Positions 21,830-32,747 of a stretch of DNA of 64,000 nt are shown in pieces (within the stretch, counting starts at the first letter, position 1; the number at the start of each line of letters is the position of its first letter). The stretch is from NCBI GenBank assembly GCA_031472005.1, contig PZJY01000003.1, positions 2,294,001 through 2,358,000 on the forward strand. The letters run 5' to 3'. Position numbers and translations under genes: made by a program. The notes under the pieces are model-generated. The model did not search any database. It saw nothing but the letters and a program-made list of their open reading frames with translations, and was not told where the DNA came from. This stretch comes from Tetracladium setigerum (taxonomy: Eukaryota; Ascomycota; Leotiomycetes; Helotiales).

Positions 21830-23364
21830 ATGGGCTCCACGCACCGAGAATCGGTTCTCTTCCTCACGTGCGCTGAACATGGCCAAGCAAACATTCAATT
21901 TGCAACGGCCTACGAATTCCTTATCCGTGATGAATTCGATGTTCATATTGCCTCTTATTCATCCCTGGAACCGCGAGTGGATCAGCTTAACCATCTGGTT
22001 CACGTAGCGCGCCAAAAGACACACGGAGGAAGGTCTAGTAAGACCAAGGCGATCTTCCACCGAGTACACGGCATCACCATGGTTGAGTACATCAAGGCGA
22101 ACAATCGCGTTTGGCCTCATCGCACCGGTGTGCGCAATGTGCCACAAGCTCTTTCGGAGATGGGCAAAATAGTCCTTCGAGAAGACCATCACAACTATCT
22201 TCGGACTTATGATAATCTAGTGGAGCTCATCAAGTGTCTCAATCCCACCATCGCAGCTGTCGATTCGATGTTCTTCATTGGTATAGACGCATGTCGGGAA
22301 TCAGGCCTTGAATTTGTAATATTGAATCCAATGACATTCGTTGAACTCGCGGCACCTGCTCAACCTCGAGCACAGATTTTCTGGAAATATCCATGGTTAG
22401 GCCCAATACCCATGCCAAGCAAGTTGGAATATTAAAAGTACTAACATACTGTCTTTAGCGTTGGATCTGGATATGCTTTCCCAGTTCCATGGTACTATAT
22501 CCTAGCCAATATCTATCTCTTCATCCGATTGATCATTGGCTTTATCCTGGTCCGGCGGCCAATTCCCTTCGAGCAGCCCGAAAGGCCCATGGACTCAAAT
22601 CTGACCTGCCCGTTGGTCACATTCCAGAGCACCTCCACATTTGTCCCTCTCTTCCTGCCATAGATTTCCCCTTCACCTTCATGCCATCTGACGTCTTAGG
22701 CGCAGGACCTATTATTCTCCCAATCCTCCCAGTCTCAGACTCCGATCCCAATCTCGCCCAATGGCTCTCCCGGAACCCCACCATTCTCATCAATCTTGGT
22801 TCCCACTATACCACCGACCCTATCTCTGCCGTCGCAATGGCCTCCTCCCTCCGTACCATCCTCTCCGCCAATCCCTCTCTTCAAGTTCTTTGGAAGCTCA
22901 AATACGACTATTCTTCGGACTCGGAATTCAAGGCCATCCTCTCTCCATTTCTGTCCAAAAATCAAGACCGAGTTCGCCTCTCCAATTGGATTGTCCCCGA
23001 GATGTCCTCCATCCTGGCAGAGGGCAATGTGGTAGGGTTTGTGCATCACGGAGGTGCGAATAGCTATTACGAAGCCTGTTATGCTGGTGTTCCGCATGTT
23101 TTGCTACCACCCTGGTATGACTGCTACCAAAATGCTGCAAAAGTCGAATACCTCGGCATAGGCATCTATGCAAACAAAGGCTGCGCGCCTGCCGTCGAGG
23201 AATCACAATTCATAGCTGCATTGGAAAGGATATTGAGTGACGAGAGCATGAAGAAGAAAGCTAGAGAGCTGGGTGTTATCTGCCAGAAGACAGTAGGGAG
23301 GGCGACAGCTTGTGACAAAATCATGGAGATCGCTAGGCAAGAGAAGAAGAACAAAGACATGTAA
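21830..23364 (+). CDS. UDP-glycosyltransferase (GT1 family), one frame break
   Basis: The protein transfers a sugar from a UDP-sugar to a small molecule or lipid such as a sterol or secondary metabolite. Exon 1 runs 21830-22395 and exon 2 22459-23364. The 63-nt intron (GTTAGG...TTTAG, with a perfect ACTAAC branch site) joins FWKYP to GSGYAFPVPW, as in fungal UGTs. The N-terminus has the TCAEHGQANIQFATA acceptor-side motif. The C-terminal donor-binding signature is HHGGANSYYEACYAGVP, followed by PPWYDCYQNA. Between about 22535 and 22570 the frame must shift by one missing base to pass from RLIIGFILV to LRAARKAHG. With it, the coding length is 1473 nt. There is no C-terminal membrane anchor. 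Confidence 0.85.
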
Positions 23365-24194
23365 ACAGTTTTTAGAATTTATCCGATTTGCCGGAATAGA
23401 CGTAGATGATTGGGAGATGGCTGACCAATAAATCGCAGAGAAGGATTCTGCCTGGAGCAGCAATGCTCTAGATATTTAAACTCAACCTACTTATATGGCA
23501 ATAGAAAAAATCTTTTTTGTGCATGTTTGCAATGATTATAGAGACCCGCAGAGAACAATATTTCTGTTTATCGCCCCCTCCAAAAAACATCATCTCGGAT
23601 TAATTTTCATAGCATGGCCCTCAATTTCAAGCCCTCATAACAGCCCTGAAGAAATCTCGCTTAAGCAAAAGTAAAGTCGCCTTCTGTCCCCATCGAGAAC
23701 TGCCAAAACTTTTCGTTGCACTTCACACGATATTCACTCAATTTGTAGCTGGCTCGTGTATTCGGATATTCCAAAATGGACATCGCTTAGACCTGTCTAC
23801 CTGCTTGCATATAGGATCAAGAGTCTAGTTAGTATTTAATGCTTCTCGTAATCTTGTTTGAGAGTTAAGTCACATTTTTGCCTGCTATACTGATTGAGGA
23901 TTTGAGTCCAGCTGCTGATGAGGAATTTTTTTTTATAATCTTTTGAACCGTTTGCCCTGTTTGCAATAGTGACTTTTGTAGAAATGAAACAAAATGTCAA
24001 GATTGAATGCTGCCTTCGAAATTGTAAAGTCACCCCTCGTACCATTTCAAGAACCCATTCCTTTTGTCAATAATCACGAAAATCTATTTCCTGATAAGTG
24101 TTATCTAAACCCCACAATTTCGTTTCTCTCCTCTCTCATCTCCTCCCTCATCTCCTCACTTCCACGCCACCGACACAACAAGTACTTCAATCCA
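23365..24194. other. Gene-free stretch, 830 bases
   Basis: This is a convergent 3' region between the UGT and the GGA adaptor gene. It is moderately AT-rich with no recognisable ORF, RNA gene or repeat. Confidence 0.55.
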
Positions 24195-26330
24195 CTATGC
24201 AACGCCTAAAGAGGCGATCTCACCCTGTTCATTAACGGGGTTCTCTGCAATCTTGTACGATGCCTTCCACCTTAATTTCACCGAGTCCCCCTTTCCCTGC
24301 TCAACTCCATTAAGATGGATTATCTGTCTCACGCCGGCCTGTTCGCGAGGTTGCAAACGACGGCCGCTTTGTGGTTGGAGTTTTAGTGAGTAGCCCTGTT
24401 TTGTGTCATTAGTCTCGTGAAATTTGCTAGAGAAAAAAAAGAGGGCATACCTTTGTTACAGCAGCCATAAATGTGAGTTCTGAGATTGGTTGATCCGTCG
24501 TGTTGGAAAAGGAAACGGACAAGGTGATGATAGAGGGGCTAGACGCCTCACGAGTCGCGTGCAGTGAGATGCTCAGGCCGGTTTCACTGACTGAGATGGT
24601 ATTTGAAGATGGCAAGCCTTCTGGGAGGGCGGATGAAAAGGCCCACTCATCGTCGTCTGCTGGTGGGGCTGGGACTTGGGCACTTGGCTTTGGCGTGAAG
24701 CTGGCGAAATCAAACATGGACATAGACACGGATTGCTGGGGAGTAGATTGGCGAATTGGGGATGTGAGAGCAGCAAAAGGGTCAACTGGCGGTGCTTGTA
24801 CCTGGGTTTGATTAGAAATGGCTGCTGCTTGTTGTTGCTGGAAGAGTGAAGGCTGGGGCGTGGACGTTTTGGACACAGGATTGTTGGATCCGAAGGCTGA
24901 GAATGAGGAATAATCGGGCTTGACGGGAATATGTGATGGTGCTGGTGATCTTGAAGGTGTCGGTACTTTTGAATTGGACTGAGCTGGTGTAGAGGAATTG
25001 GCTGATGGACCGCCTGTCAATATTAGTATTTACTATAGTCAACGGGTGAGAGTCGCACCATTGTTCATTCCAAATCCTCCCAAGGAAATCCCACCACCTT
25101 GTCCATACGAAGGCTCCCCCATAGAAAGACCCAAGAGATCATCTTCTAATCCTCCAGCTTGTCCATTAGATGCTGCAGCAGAGCTACCTCCCTGAGTGTC
25201 GATCTCAGCGTCAAAGTCAATAAGCGATAGCTCATTTGCAGCATTCTTGCCAACACCTGTACTTGTTCCAAGAGTCCCTTTGGCGATCTTGGAAGCCGCG
25301 TCGACGTCACCCTTTTTCATAAGCTTGTATCTTTCGACAGTTCGATGTATACTGTCGTTGATTTCAAGAAGTTTCGCCACTGCCTCGTGGTCATCCGATT
25401 CCTCCTCACACATCCTCTGGATCTTGGGATGTGCACTCTGAAGGGCTGATGCAAGCTCCTCATACACATCACCCTCGTTCATGGTATCCCCAGGCTTAAA
25501 AGCCTCAAGCCGCTCTTCTAGCAGTCGGGCTTTTTGTTGCACCTTGCCAACTTCCTCTGCGGCTTTTGCTCGGTAATCTGTCTTCTGTCGTGTATCGTAT
25601 CCAGCCATGATTTTCATTAGGCGATTTGCTTCCTGTAAATCCTCTGGCCCACCCCGCCTGATCAGTTCTTGTAATTTGGCTGATTGCGCTGCCCTCTCCT
25701 CCTCCTCCATTTCGTCCGCAGACTTGAGGTTCTGTGCTCCCATTAGCATTTCCCAACTGCCACTGCCTAGCAATCCAGACTCACATCGCTTGGGTTCAGC
25801 ACATTAGCATCTTCCACTCTAACCTCTGGAAAGACATAACCCTTGTAGCTCAATAGCCTGTGCATGTCCCTGATGAATCCCAAGTCCTCTTTATATCGAC
25901 TGGTCTGACATATTGTACCCCTCCATTCCTCGATAGCCTCCAAGATCTTATGCTGCACCCTCGTCGGTCGAATAGGTGGCCTTTCTGGAAACCTCCTCAC
26001 AAGCTCGTTCAAAAACTCCTTTGTACTGATCTGTAAATGGAAAGGGTATCCGCAATTCTTGACGCAAATATCGAGCAAGTTCAAAGCCAGGAGGCTCACA
26101 TTCGGGTTTCGGTGGTTGATATAATTGACGATAGCTACGGCTGCCTCTCGGGGCGCATTCCCCTTCTTTGAATTGATGAGATCTGAAATCTCGAGGTTGA
26201 GCGCGAGATTAGGCTCGAAATTCTCGGGGGAACAGGCTTGCTGAATGTATCGCTGGAGGGTCGAAGGTCCTGGATCACCCATAGTGCCGAAGCGGTCTCG
26301 AGCTGCCATACGCGCAGATGTAGCCTCCAT
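24195..26330 (-). CDS. GGA-type clathrin adaptor (VHS-GAT-GAE), 660 aa
   Basis: A monomeric adaptor sorting cargo from trans-Golgi to endosomes by binding ARF-GTP, cargo and clathrin. Exons are 26330-25785, 25731-25059, 25013-24451 and 24395-24195, introns 45-55 nt, total 1983 nt in frame. The VHS domain covers about residues 20-165 (LNLEISDLINSKKG, LLALNLLDICVKNCG). The GAT domain follows (RRGGPEDLQEANRLMKIM, then a helical bundle). A Ser/Pro/Gln-rich hinge includes DLLGLSMG and DPFAAL motifs that may bind clathrin or adaptors. The C-terminal beta-rich ear (GAE) ends with QIIHLNGVEQGKGDSVKLRWK. The first intron join, PSD to NLKSADEMEEEE, is well conserved in fungi. It is divergent from TSR3 over only 265 bases. 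No frame defects are seen. Confidence 0.93.
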
Positions 26331-26595
26331 CAGGAGGGCAGTCTTGAGCTAATACCAACGAGAGACGAGGATATACTTGCAGGTGTGTTCGTAGGCGCTG
26401 GGAGCTGGAGAGGTGTTGCGACGCAAGTTGGATGGTGGGGGAGAGTTCTGGGGACTGTTCTCAATTTCTTGGCTGATGCGTGGCCGGAAGCGAGGGAGGG
26501 ATGTATTTCGAAAAGTCATTGTCTCGAGTCGAACTTTCTTTCGTTCACAACCAACCTACGCACCAACCCCACAACATTACTTACAACACGTAATC
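26331..26595. promoter_or_regulatory. Short bidirectional promoter of GGA and TSR3
   Basis: Only 265 bases separate the divergent ATGs. The TSR3 frame is open upstream to 26413, but the ATG at 26596, preceded by AATC, fits the family N-terminus. A shared promoter is inferred from spacing. Confidence 0.45.
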
Positions 26596-27774
26596 ATGGT
26601 GCGTCATAAGAAAGATGGCTTCTCATCTAGAGGGAAGAAATACAGCAACCCACCAAAGTCTCGAGGTCCTAGGAACGACGACGACGATGAAGAACGCCCC
26701 TCATCACGCCCCGCCTTCAAAGCAGCATGTTGGGATCTCGGCCACTGCGACCCGAAAAGATGCTCTGGGAAGAAGCTGATGAAGTTGGGCTATATGCGCG
26801 ATCTCCATGTCGGACAGAAGCATTCTGGTGTCATTATCAGCCCGAATGCGAAACAAACCATCTCCCCAGCCGATCGAGAGCTTATGGAACTATATGGAGC
26901 GGCGGTTGTGGAGTGTTCCTGGGCTCGAGTAAAAGAGGTACCCTGGGCTAAGATTGGTGGGAAGTGTGAGAGATTGCTGCCATATCTGGTCGCTGCGAAT
27001 AGTGTGAACTATGGAAAGCCTTGGAGGTTGAATTGTGTGGAGGCGTTGGGAGCTGCGTTCTACATCTGCGGACATCCAGAATGGGCGGAACAAATTCTTG
27101 CACCTTTTTCTTACGGAGAGACATTCCTGGAGATCAATTCGAGTATTCTAAAGAAATATGCGGCATGTAAGGACGAGGCAGACATGAAGAAGACAGAGGA
27201 TGCATGGATGGCAAGACTGGAGAAGGAGTATGCTGATAGTAGGGCAAAGGGTGAAGATGGAGAAGAAACGGATATATGGAAAACTGGAAACACGAATCAC
27301 CGAATGCCAGTTAGTTCAGACGACGAAGACGAAGACGACGAAGAGGATGGGGAGGAGAAAGGGAGTGATGGAGAGGTTGATGGCATATACCTGGGTCAAA
27401 AGCCACCGAAGACTGTCGACTTGATGGAGGAGCACAAGAAAAAGGATGCCTTTGACATATCAGAAGATGAAGATGACGAAGAGGAAATGGCAGAACTCAG
27501 ACGGAGGGTTCTTGCCTCCAAGCCATTTGCCAACGCAAATCCAGAACAGAAAAAACAGCCAGAGAAAGTTTCTCGGCCAATCCCAATGAAGGACGATTCT
27601 GAGGTTGAAGTCGATTCTGATAATGGAGACGACGACGAATTTGACGGCATTATCGATGCGACTCCAGTCACAGATAGGACAGGTATTCAAGCGAAGGAAA
27701 AGGCGAAAGCATCACAAACACTCCACAGTGCCTCATTTTCGAGGACAGTTGTGGGTGCTCCTAAGAAGTGGTAG
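26596..27774 (+). CDS. tsr3: 18S rRNA aminocarboxypropyltransferase TSR3, 392 aa
   Basis: The enzyme transfers the 3-amino-3-carboxypropyl group of S-adenosylmethionine to a modified uridine of 18S rRNA late in 40S subunit maturation. The start MVRHKKDGFSSRGKK was chosen because the conserved block begins soon after it. AFKAACWDLGHCDPKRCSGKK, HSGVIISPNAK, DRELMELYGAAVVECSWARV and LLPYLVAANSVNYGKPW are the family's signature segments. CVEALGAAFYICG is the helix near the SAM pocket. The last 150 residues are acidic and low-complexity (DDEDEDDEEDGEEKG), longer than the yeast tail. It is a single exon with no frame defects. The N-terminal basic stretch suits a nucleolar or pre-ribosomal protein. 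Confidence 0.95.
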   Translation: MVRHKKDGFSSRGKKYSNPPKSRGPRNDDDDEERPSSRPAFKAACWDLGHCDPKRCSGKKLMKLGYMRDLHVGQKHSGVIISPNAKQTISPADRELMELYGAAVVECSWARVKEVPWAKIGGKCERLLPYLVAANSVNYGKPWRLNCVEALGAAFYICGHPEWAEQILAPFSYGETFLEINSSILKKYAACKDEADMKKTEDAWMARLEKEYADSRAKGEDGEETDIWKTGNTNHRMPVSSDDEDEDDEEDGEEKGSDGEVDGIYLGQKPPKTVDLMEEHKKKDAFDISEDEDDEEEMAELRRRVLASKPFANANPEQKKQPEKVSRPIPMKDDSEVEVDSDNGDDDEFDGIIDATPVTDRTGIQAKEKAKASQTLHSASFSRTVVGAPKKW

Positions 27775-28145
27775 AATCAAAGAATTTATCAACTCACAAA
27801 AGAGCCGCAAGTTTGCGAATAGGTCAACAATTGTTTCTGGTTGTGGACACGATCGAAGAGCAGCCCATTCTGATACCCTCTGGCTTATTGTTTCTTGTCA
27901 AGGTTTCAAGATTGCAAAGGCCATTGAAGATAGAATCATTTTGTCTTCACGTTAAGGGCTACAATGTAGAAATGGGAAGTCTTCCATCCATCAGCTGGGA
28001 TATCATACATATATATAGTCATGGCACACCAGACAAGTGCTTTCCCCTTGGATTATGGGTGTGTTCGATATGATCAGTTTAACGATTGTGATTTACTGCA
28101 TTGTATGGAGTTGTCTTTTATATCCCTCCGGAATACTTTACATAT
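27775..28145. other. Gene-free stretch
   Basis: This is a convergent 3' region between TSR3 and the first eight-cysteine gene. Short open frames only, and no RNA gene seen. Confidence 0.5.
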
Positions 28146-28669
28146 TCAAACTGCTAGCATTACTGCGCTCACAATAGCTGAGGCAAGCATTCCAATTCCC
28201 GTCCAGCTCATCCTGTTTCCTACCTCCACTCTTACGGCAGCGCTGGCTTCTGCGCTTTGATTGGATTGATTTTCAACCCAACAAACAGGGATCTTTGAAC
28301 TCTCTACTTCTGTCCCGTTCTCTTTCATAATGTCCCACTTGTCCTTAACACAGGTCTTCATCGTTTCAAAGTCACTAGATGATTGAACCATGCAACTCGA
28401 GTAGGTACACAACTTAAAAATTTGCTGTTGATTGACTGCAACACTTGTGTTACTAGCGTACACGGAAATACCGTTGAAAGTACAGCACTCTGTTCACAAT
28501 ATCAGTCAATTGATCGCCAAATGCTGGAAATGTACGCACCAGAAAGTACCGATGCTGTTGGGCCATTGAAAATACCGTCACAGCGACCAGTCTGATTGCC
28601 CATGTTTTCCATCCAATTTGTGAGTCCCCCACGCGGAACACAGTCTGTTGTAACATTATTGCTGGACAT
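28146..28669 (-). CDS. Small eight-cysteine protein with hydrophobic C-terminus, paralog 1 (157 aa)
   Basis: I do not recognise a named family. Exons 28669-28540 and 28489-28146 are joined through a 50-nt phase-1 intron, total 474 nt. The protein starts MSSNNVTTDC and has eight cysteines in the order C, C, CC, C, C, C, C. The intron lies directly before the CC pair (ASVLS then ECCTFNGISVY). The last 20 residues (GIGMLASAIVSAVMLAV) are hydrophobic, as in a GPI signal or tail anchor. No N-terminal signal peptide is visible. It shares layout and intron position with the genes at 29205 and 30248. Several N-x-S/T sites and the disulfide-like pattern suggest an extracellular protein. Confidence 0.72.
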
Positions 28670-29204
28670 TTTAGTTTTCGGATCTGTTGTTAAATGGCGC
28701 TGAGTTTTGTTGCAGATATCGAAGTGTTGGCAATTCGATATTTTTGTTCTTGATAGTACAATACAAGTTGGCTGTAAATAGGCATATATACCTCCTCCGC
28801 TCTCATTGCCCTAGAATAGCAGACAGAGAATGACGTTTTGTGTTGTCAGGCTATCCATCTTTTCTGCGTCAATACACCAAAAGTTTTCTGTAAGAATGAG
28901 GCGCAATTTCTCTCGTCTTTCTCTTTCGAGAAGGACCCAACCAATAGCCGAATAACGGTGAAGTAAAATTTCTTGGCCATCTAATTGTGTGAAGGTTATT
29001 TGGTGACAACTTTCTTCGCCAGTTCTTGGTACTGTACCGTGCGTCATGTGTTGAAGATCCTTCTGATCTGAAATCCGTTCTTTAGACGAGGGAGCAGAGT
29101 AGCATCCCAAATACAATTCTTCCTCTTTCCTAATCAAAAATGCGCGATTAATTCTCCCGGTGCTCCTCTTAATATTCTCAGTCATCTTTCTCTACGATTA
29201 AAAT
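28670..29204. other. Spacer between paralogs 1 and 2
   Basis: 535 bases holding the paralog 1 promoter and a 124-codon ATG-started open frame (29185-28811) of protein-like composition but no recognised motif. I cannot decide whether that frame is a gene. Confidence 0.4.
28783..28790 (-). promoter_or_regulatory. TATA-like box of eight-cysteine paralog 1
   Basis: TATATATG on the minus strand lies about 115 bases before the ATG at 28669. Its position suggests a short 5' UTR, which leaves little room for an upstream exon that could carry a signal peptide. Confidence 0.35.
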
Positions 29205-29741
29205 TCAAACACTCATCACCCAACTGATCCCCAACAGCACCGCCACCATCCAACCCAACTTCACTTCCCCGCTCCCATGCGCAGCAGCTCCCTTCTCTTT
29301 CATCCATAAACAAAATAGTCTTGCATCATGCCTGTACAGCTCACTGCTATTCCCCGTTCCATTATTCGGTCTCAACTCCTTCCAATCCCCTCCGCACAGC
29401 TTTCCATCTTCTTAAACTCGCTTTCGGTGGAGACTTTACAGGTGACATATGTACAATTAGTCCATCCATTGAGAAAGTTTTTAGGGTCCATGTTCGTAAC
29501 TATCTGAGTGTGGTTGATGGTGTATGTTGATATTGAGTTGAAGGGGCAGCATTCTTTTGGTTTTGGGTGTTAGTTGGATGGATGGTGGGAGGGAGGAGAG
29601 TTAGTAGGGGAGGAAAGACCCACGAGAGAGAACCGATACTATGGGAGCGCTGAACTGGCCGTCACATCTTCCGTATGCTGAGGCTTCGCGGGTCATGCCA
29701 TCGCCCGGTTGGCAGTATGGGAGGGTGTAGTTGCTGGTCAT
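29205..29741 (-). CDS. Small eight-cysteine protein, paralog 2, one frame break
   Basis: Exons 29741-29624 and 29553-29205 are separated by a 70-nt phase-1 intron at the same place as in paralog 1, directly before CCPFNSISTY. The first exon reads MTSNYTLPYCQPG and ends ...GRCDGQFSAPIVSVLS, matching the CDGIFNGPTASVLS of paralog 1. After AEGIGRS the frame stops. The continuation LRPNNGTGNSSELY to the hydrophobic end KLGWMVAVLLGISWVMSV is one base out of frame (near 29355-29365). Adding one base gives 468 nt. The eight cysteines are retained. There is no visible signal peptide. Confidence 0.65.
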
Positions 29742-30247
29742 GTTGACTTTGTATAGATTTGAAATATTTGAAATATTTTTCAGTACAAAGAAGAGGATCT
29801 AAAGCACTTCTTATCATGCACTTGGAAGAATGTCGAATATACCTGGCAAGCCATATTCCAACTTATTTCTGATACTTCAGATGACGTTCTCATCCCAATT
29901 CATCCTGCCGCGATGATTGCAACAAAGCTTGAAATGACCTTGAATGTTTTCCTCTGTCATGTCGAGTTGGCCAATCAACTTTTGTCCCAAAAAGGAGACA
30001 TGCGCCTTTATCCCTATTGCATTTGGAAGGTAATCTGGGCTAATGTGCATATATGTACCATGCGCCGCATAGATCATGGTAGAGTATGCCTTCTTGGACA
30101 TGGTATTCGCACTTCTGCATATTTCCCGGCTCATTTCATTTTCACCTGCAGACATCCAAGTTCTCAATTCCCATCCACTTCCAAGAATCATCACAGCAAG
30201 CCGACAAACAACATCACAACTCGTGACCTCAATTAACCCCCTAAGAT
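29742..30247. other. Spacer between paralogs 2 and 3
   Basis: 506 bases. Minus-strand frames near 29877-30110 have somewhat protein-like stretches but start inside paralog 3. I do not call a gene. Confidence 0.4.
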
Positions 30248-30774
30248 TCAAAACCCCAATGTCCCCCAGACACATAAAATCAAAACTCCCCAGCCCAGCC
30301 ACCCAATTCTTTCCACCCCCCTCCCGGCTTCACTCCGCCCTGCCTGGTCAAATACACATACCGGCCTCTTCCAATTCCCTTCCCTAGTCGAACTTGCATT
30401 CACCTCTGGCCAAGCAGACTTTATACATCCATCCATCCGGTCATAGTCAGGTATTCCATTGACGATACAGATGAGGTAGGTGCATTCGAATGGTTGCGTC
30501 GTGTTGCTTTCCGAGGGTATGCCATAAATGCCATTTCGGGTTACGATGGAGATGCTTTTAAAAGGACAGCAGTCTGGGTTTTCTTTTGTTAGTTTGTGAA
30601 ATTAATATGTTTAGTTTGGAGACTAAGGGCAATGACAATACCGGAGAAGACTGAAGCTGTTTGTCCATCGAGAATACCATAACAGGAGCCTGTGTTTTGT
30701 GGGAGAGTGGGGAAAGCGTCTGCTCGTCTTGCGTCGAAGTTGTTACAGAGAAGGGGGGTCGTTAACTTGTTCAT
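30248..30774 (-). CDS. Small eight-cysteine protein, paralog 3 (152 aa)
   Basis: Exons 30774-30642 and 30573-30248 (68-nt phase-1 intron, GTATTG...CCCAG) give 459 nt with no break. The protein starts MNKLTTPLLCNN and carries GSCYGILDGQTASVFS before the intron and DCCPFKSISIVT after it. The remaining conserved cysteines are FEC, LIC, DGC and PVC. The C-terminus (IGWLGWGVLILCVWG) is hydrophobic. Sequence similarity to paralogs 1 and 2 is mainly in the cysteine frame and around the intron, so the duplication is old. Head-to-tail order on the minus strand marks a tandem family. Confidence 0.7.
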
Positions 30775-32747
30775 GGTGACTTGAATTTGAACAATACTTC
30801 TTTGTTTTTATCCGCGATTAATTAGCACTCTGTAATTCACGAGGATACTAATAAGATCTCGAGACCAGGGATATAATATCATCCGTAGATGTACTGTACT
30901 CTAACATCGAATTCATGCCAATTCTGTAGGAGAAAGTGACGTCAACTTCCCAAGAGATTCGTTCAATGGCCATGCTAAATCCAAGGAGATCTTCAAAGCT
31001 TTACTCTCGTATTTCCAAAGGCCCCAACACCAAGATGCTAGATGAGAGCAGACATTGTCACAATTGGGTTGAACCAAGACTTCGCCATTCTCATCGAGGC
31101 TAATAAATTCAGACGCCTGTCCAAATGCGGTAGGCTTGCTTGAGATCGTCGGTGATCGACATGCACGAGGTACCTCTCGGATCACCTGCACCTGGCCGCT
31201 GAGAGGAACATCCGAACATTTGGAACTTGAAGTACCTCGAGTACCTCGAAGTTTTAAGGTCTACTGATCTACGCTCCTACATGATCATACAGGGCGTGGT
31301 GGTTTGTACCATATGTTCCCATTCACTGTGAAGCGGATCAAATCAATAACAATCGTGTTGAAACAGGGACGTGGGGAAAAGGTATTAGAAATCCACCACC
31401 ACGGCCTATTTATTGTCGCGTAGCGTTCGAGAGTTGATAAGAATTAGCTTGTCCAAATTTTACAGTTAGGTTTATGTGTGAGTTATGAGCCTGTTCAAGG
31501 ATTTGTTATGAGTTTCGAGCGAGAGTTATGAGCCTGGGTGAGATATGAGCCCCGCAGATGCTTCTGCATCATACCGATGGAAGGCATGAAGATTTAATTA
31601 TCTTTAACAAGAAGTTAGGGGGTAAGGTTGTATTGATGACGGGACTGGGAGGATGAGATCCGTTGGTTGCGTAGATATGTTCGGATCCTCTCAAGCATTG
31701 AGCTGGGCAGTCACCACCGTCTCTTGCTCGTTTTGCATCCTCTCCCCAAGAGTATAGCATCAACCACATCAACTTAACACTGGCGGCAATGGCGAGAAAC
31801 ATGCCAAGATTAATAACTCAATTGATCGCCCCGTCTCCTTTCAGTTGTGCGAATGGTCTGATCTCATTATTTCTATACCCATTCTTTCTAGCTCTTCCTT
31901 CGCTAGTCTACTTCTATCATATCCTTGCTGTTGTGCAATATATGCTCTGGGCCTTTGGTCTTAGTGCTTCCTATCGAAGGTTTTCGACACGGCATCATTC
32001 CGGACTTTATATTGGGTGGCTCTCTAGCCTCAAATGGGAAATTGTATGCTATTTGCACTTTCAACCTCAGAAGCCCTCATTTTTCGGTTGAATAAACATG
32101 GGGCTTGTGCTACGGGATGCGATCACTCTCCTTGCCAGTTGAATCGCATTTTTGACCTCCACTGTCACCGCCAGCCCATTCGCAATCATGGAAATGGGAC
32201 CTTCCCTCCTCAACGCTAGACACCAATGAGCGAAAGAGCAAGAGCAGGAAGTGGCCGCTAAGATCCGGGATGAAGAGGGAACTCGCTTGCTCCTTGCCTT
32301 CTTTGGACAAGCGTGCTCGCAATCTTAGAGAAAGTCATATATTCTTAATTCAACTCTAGCCTTGCCTTCACTCCTTGTGTAGCTTATTTCCATCTCGTAG
32401 ACATGACATTCCTCTCGCTTTGCCATTCATTATTGCTGGTCTCACACACGTTTTATTAATTCCTGTCATTGCCGGCGCTGTTTATGTTTCTACAGCACAG
32501 TGTCGAACATATCCTTACTTCCTTCGCCTTGTTTTCCAAATTGCTATCAAATAGATTGTCATGTTTAACATCGCAATCCTCGAGATAACGCGTCAACAGA
32601 TAACTAATAACCAGAAGTCGGTCGTCTTTGTTAGTGCAGTATGTGGTCACTTCAGGTGCGCATACCCTGTTTTAGATTCCCGGCACACATCACGCCCTTG
32701 TTGTGGCTGCGTACAGAATGGAGGAGGTTTTGCAGGCATCTAGAGCT
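30775..32747. other. Gene-poor region, 2 kb
   Basis: Between the eight-cysteine trio and the vWA gene. A 92-codon minus frame at 30913-31191 and a hydrophobic plus frame at 31789-32091 are open but motif-free. 31470-31560 has a small tandem-like motif (GTTATGAGCCTG twice, GATATGAGCC once). No RNA gene is seen. Confidence 0.45.

Noticed and set aside
22423..22458. 36-nt intron (GTTGGA donor) in the UGT gene
   Set aside because: Too short; the donor at 22396 gives a 63-nt intron and a better family match (KYP then GSGYAFPVPW).
28811..29185. 124-codon ATG-started minus-strand frame between eight-Cys paralogs 1 and 2
   Set aside because: Composition is fairly protein-like but no family, paralog or splice evidence; left uncalled.
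29877..30302. 141-codon minus-strand frame
   Set aside because: Begins inside paralog 3 in another frame; only its second half looks protein-like.
30913..31191. 92-codon minus-strand frame with three cysteines
   Set aside because: No signal peptide, no family likeness, isolated.
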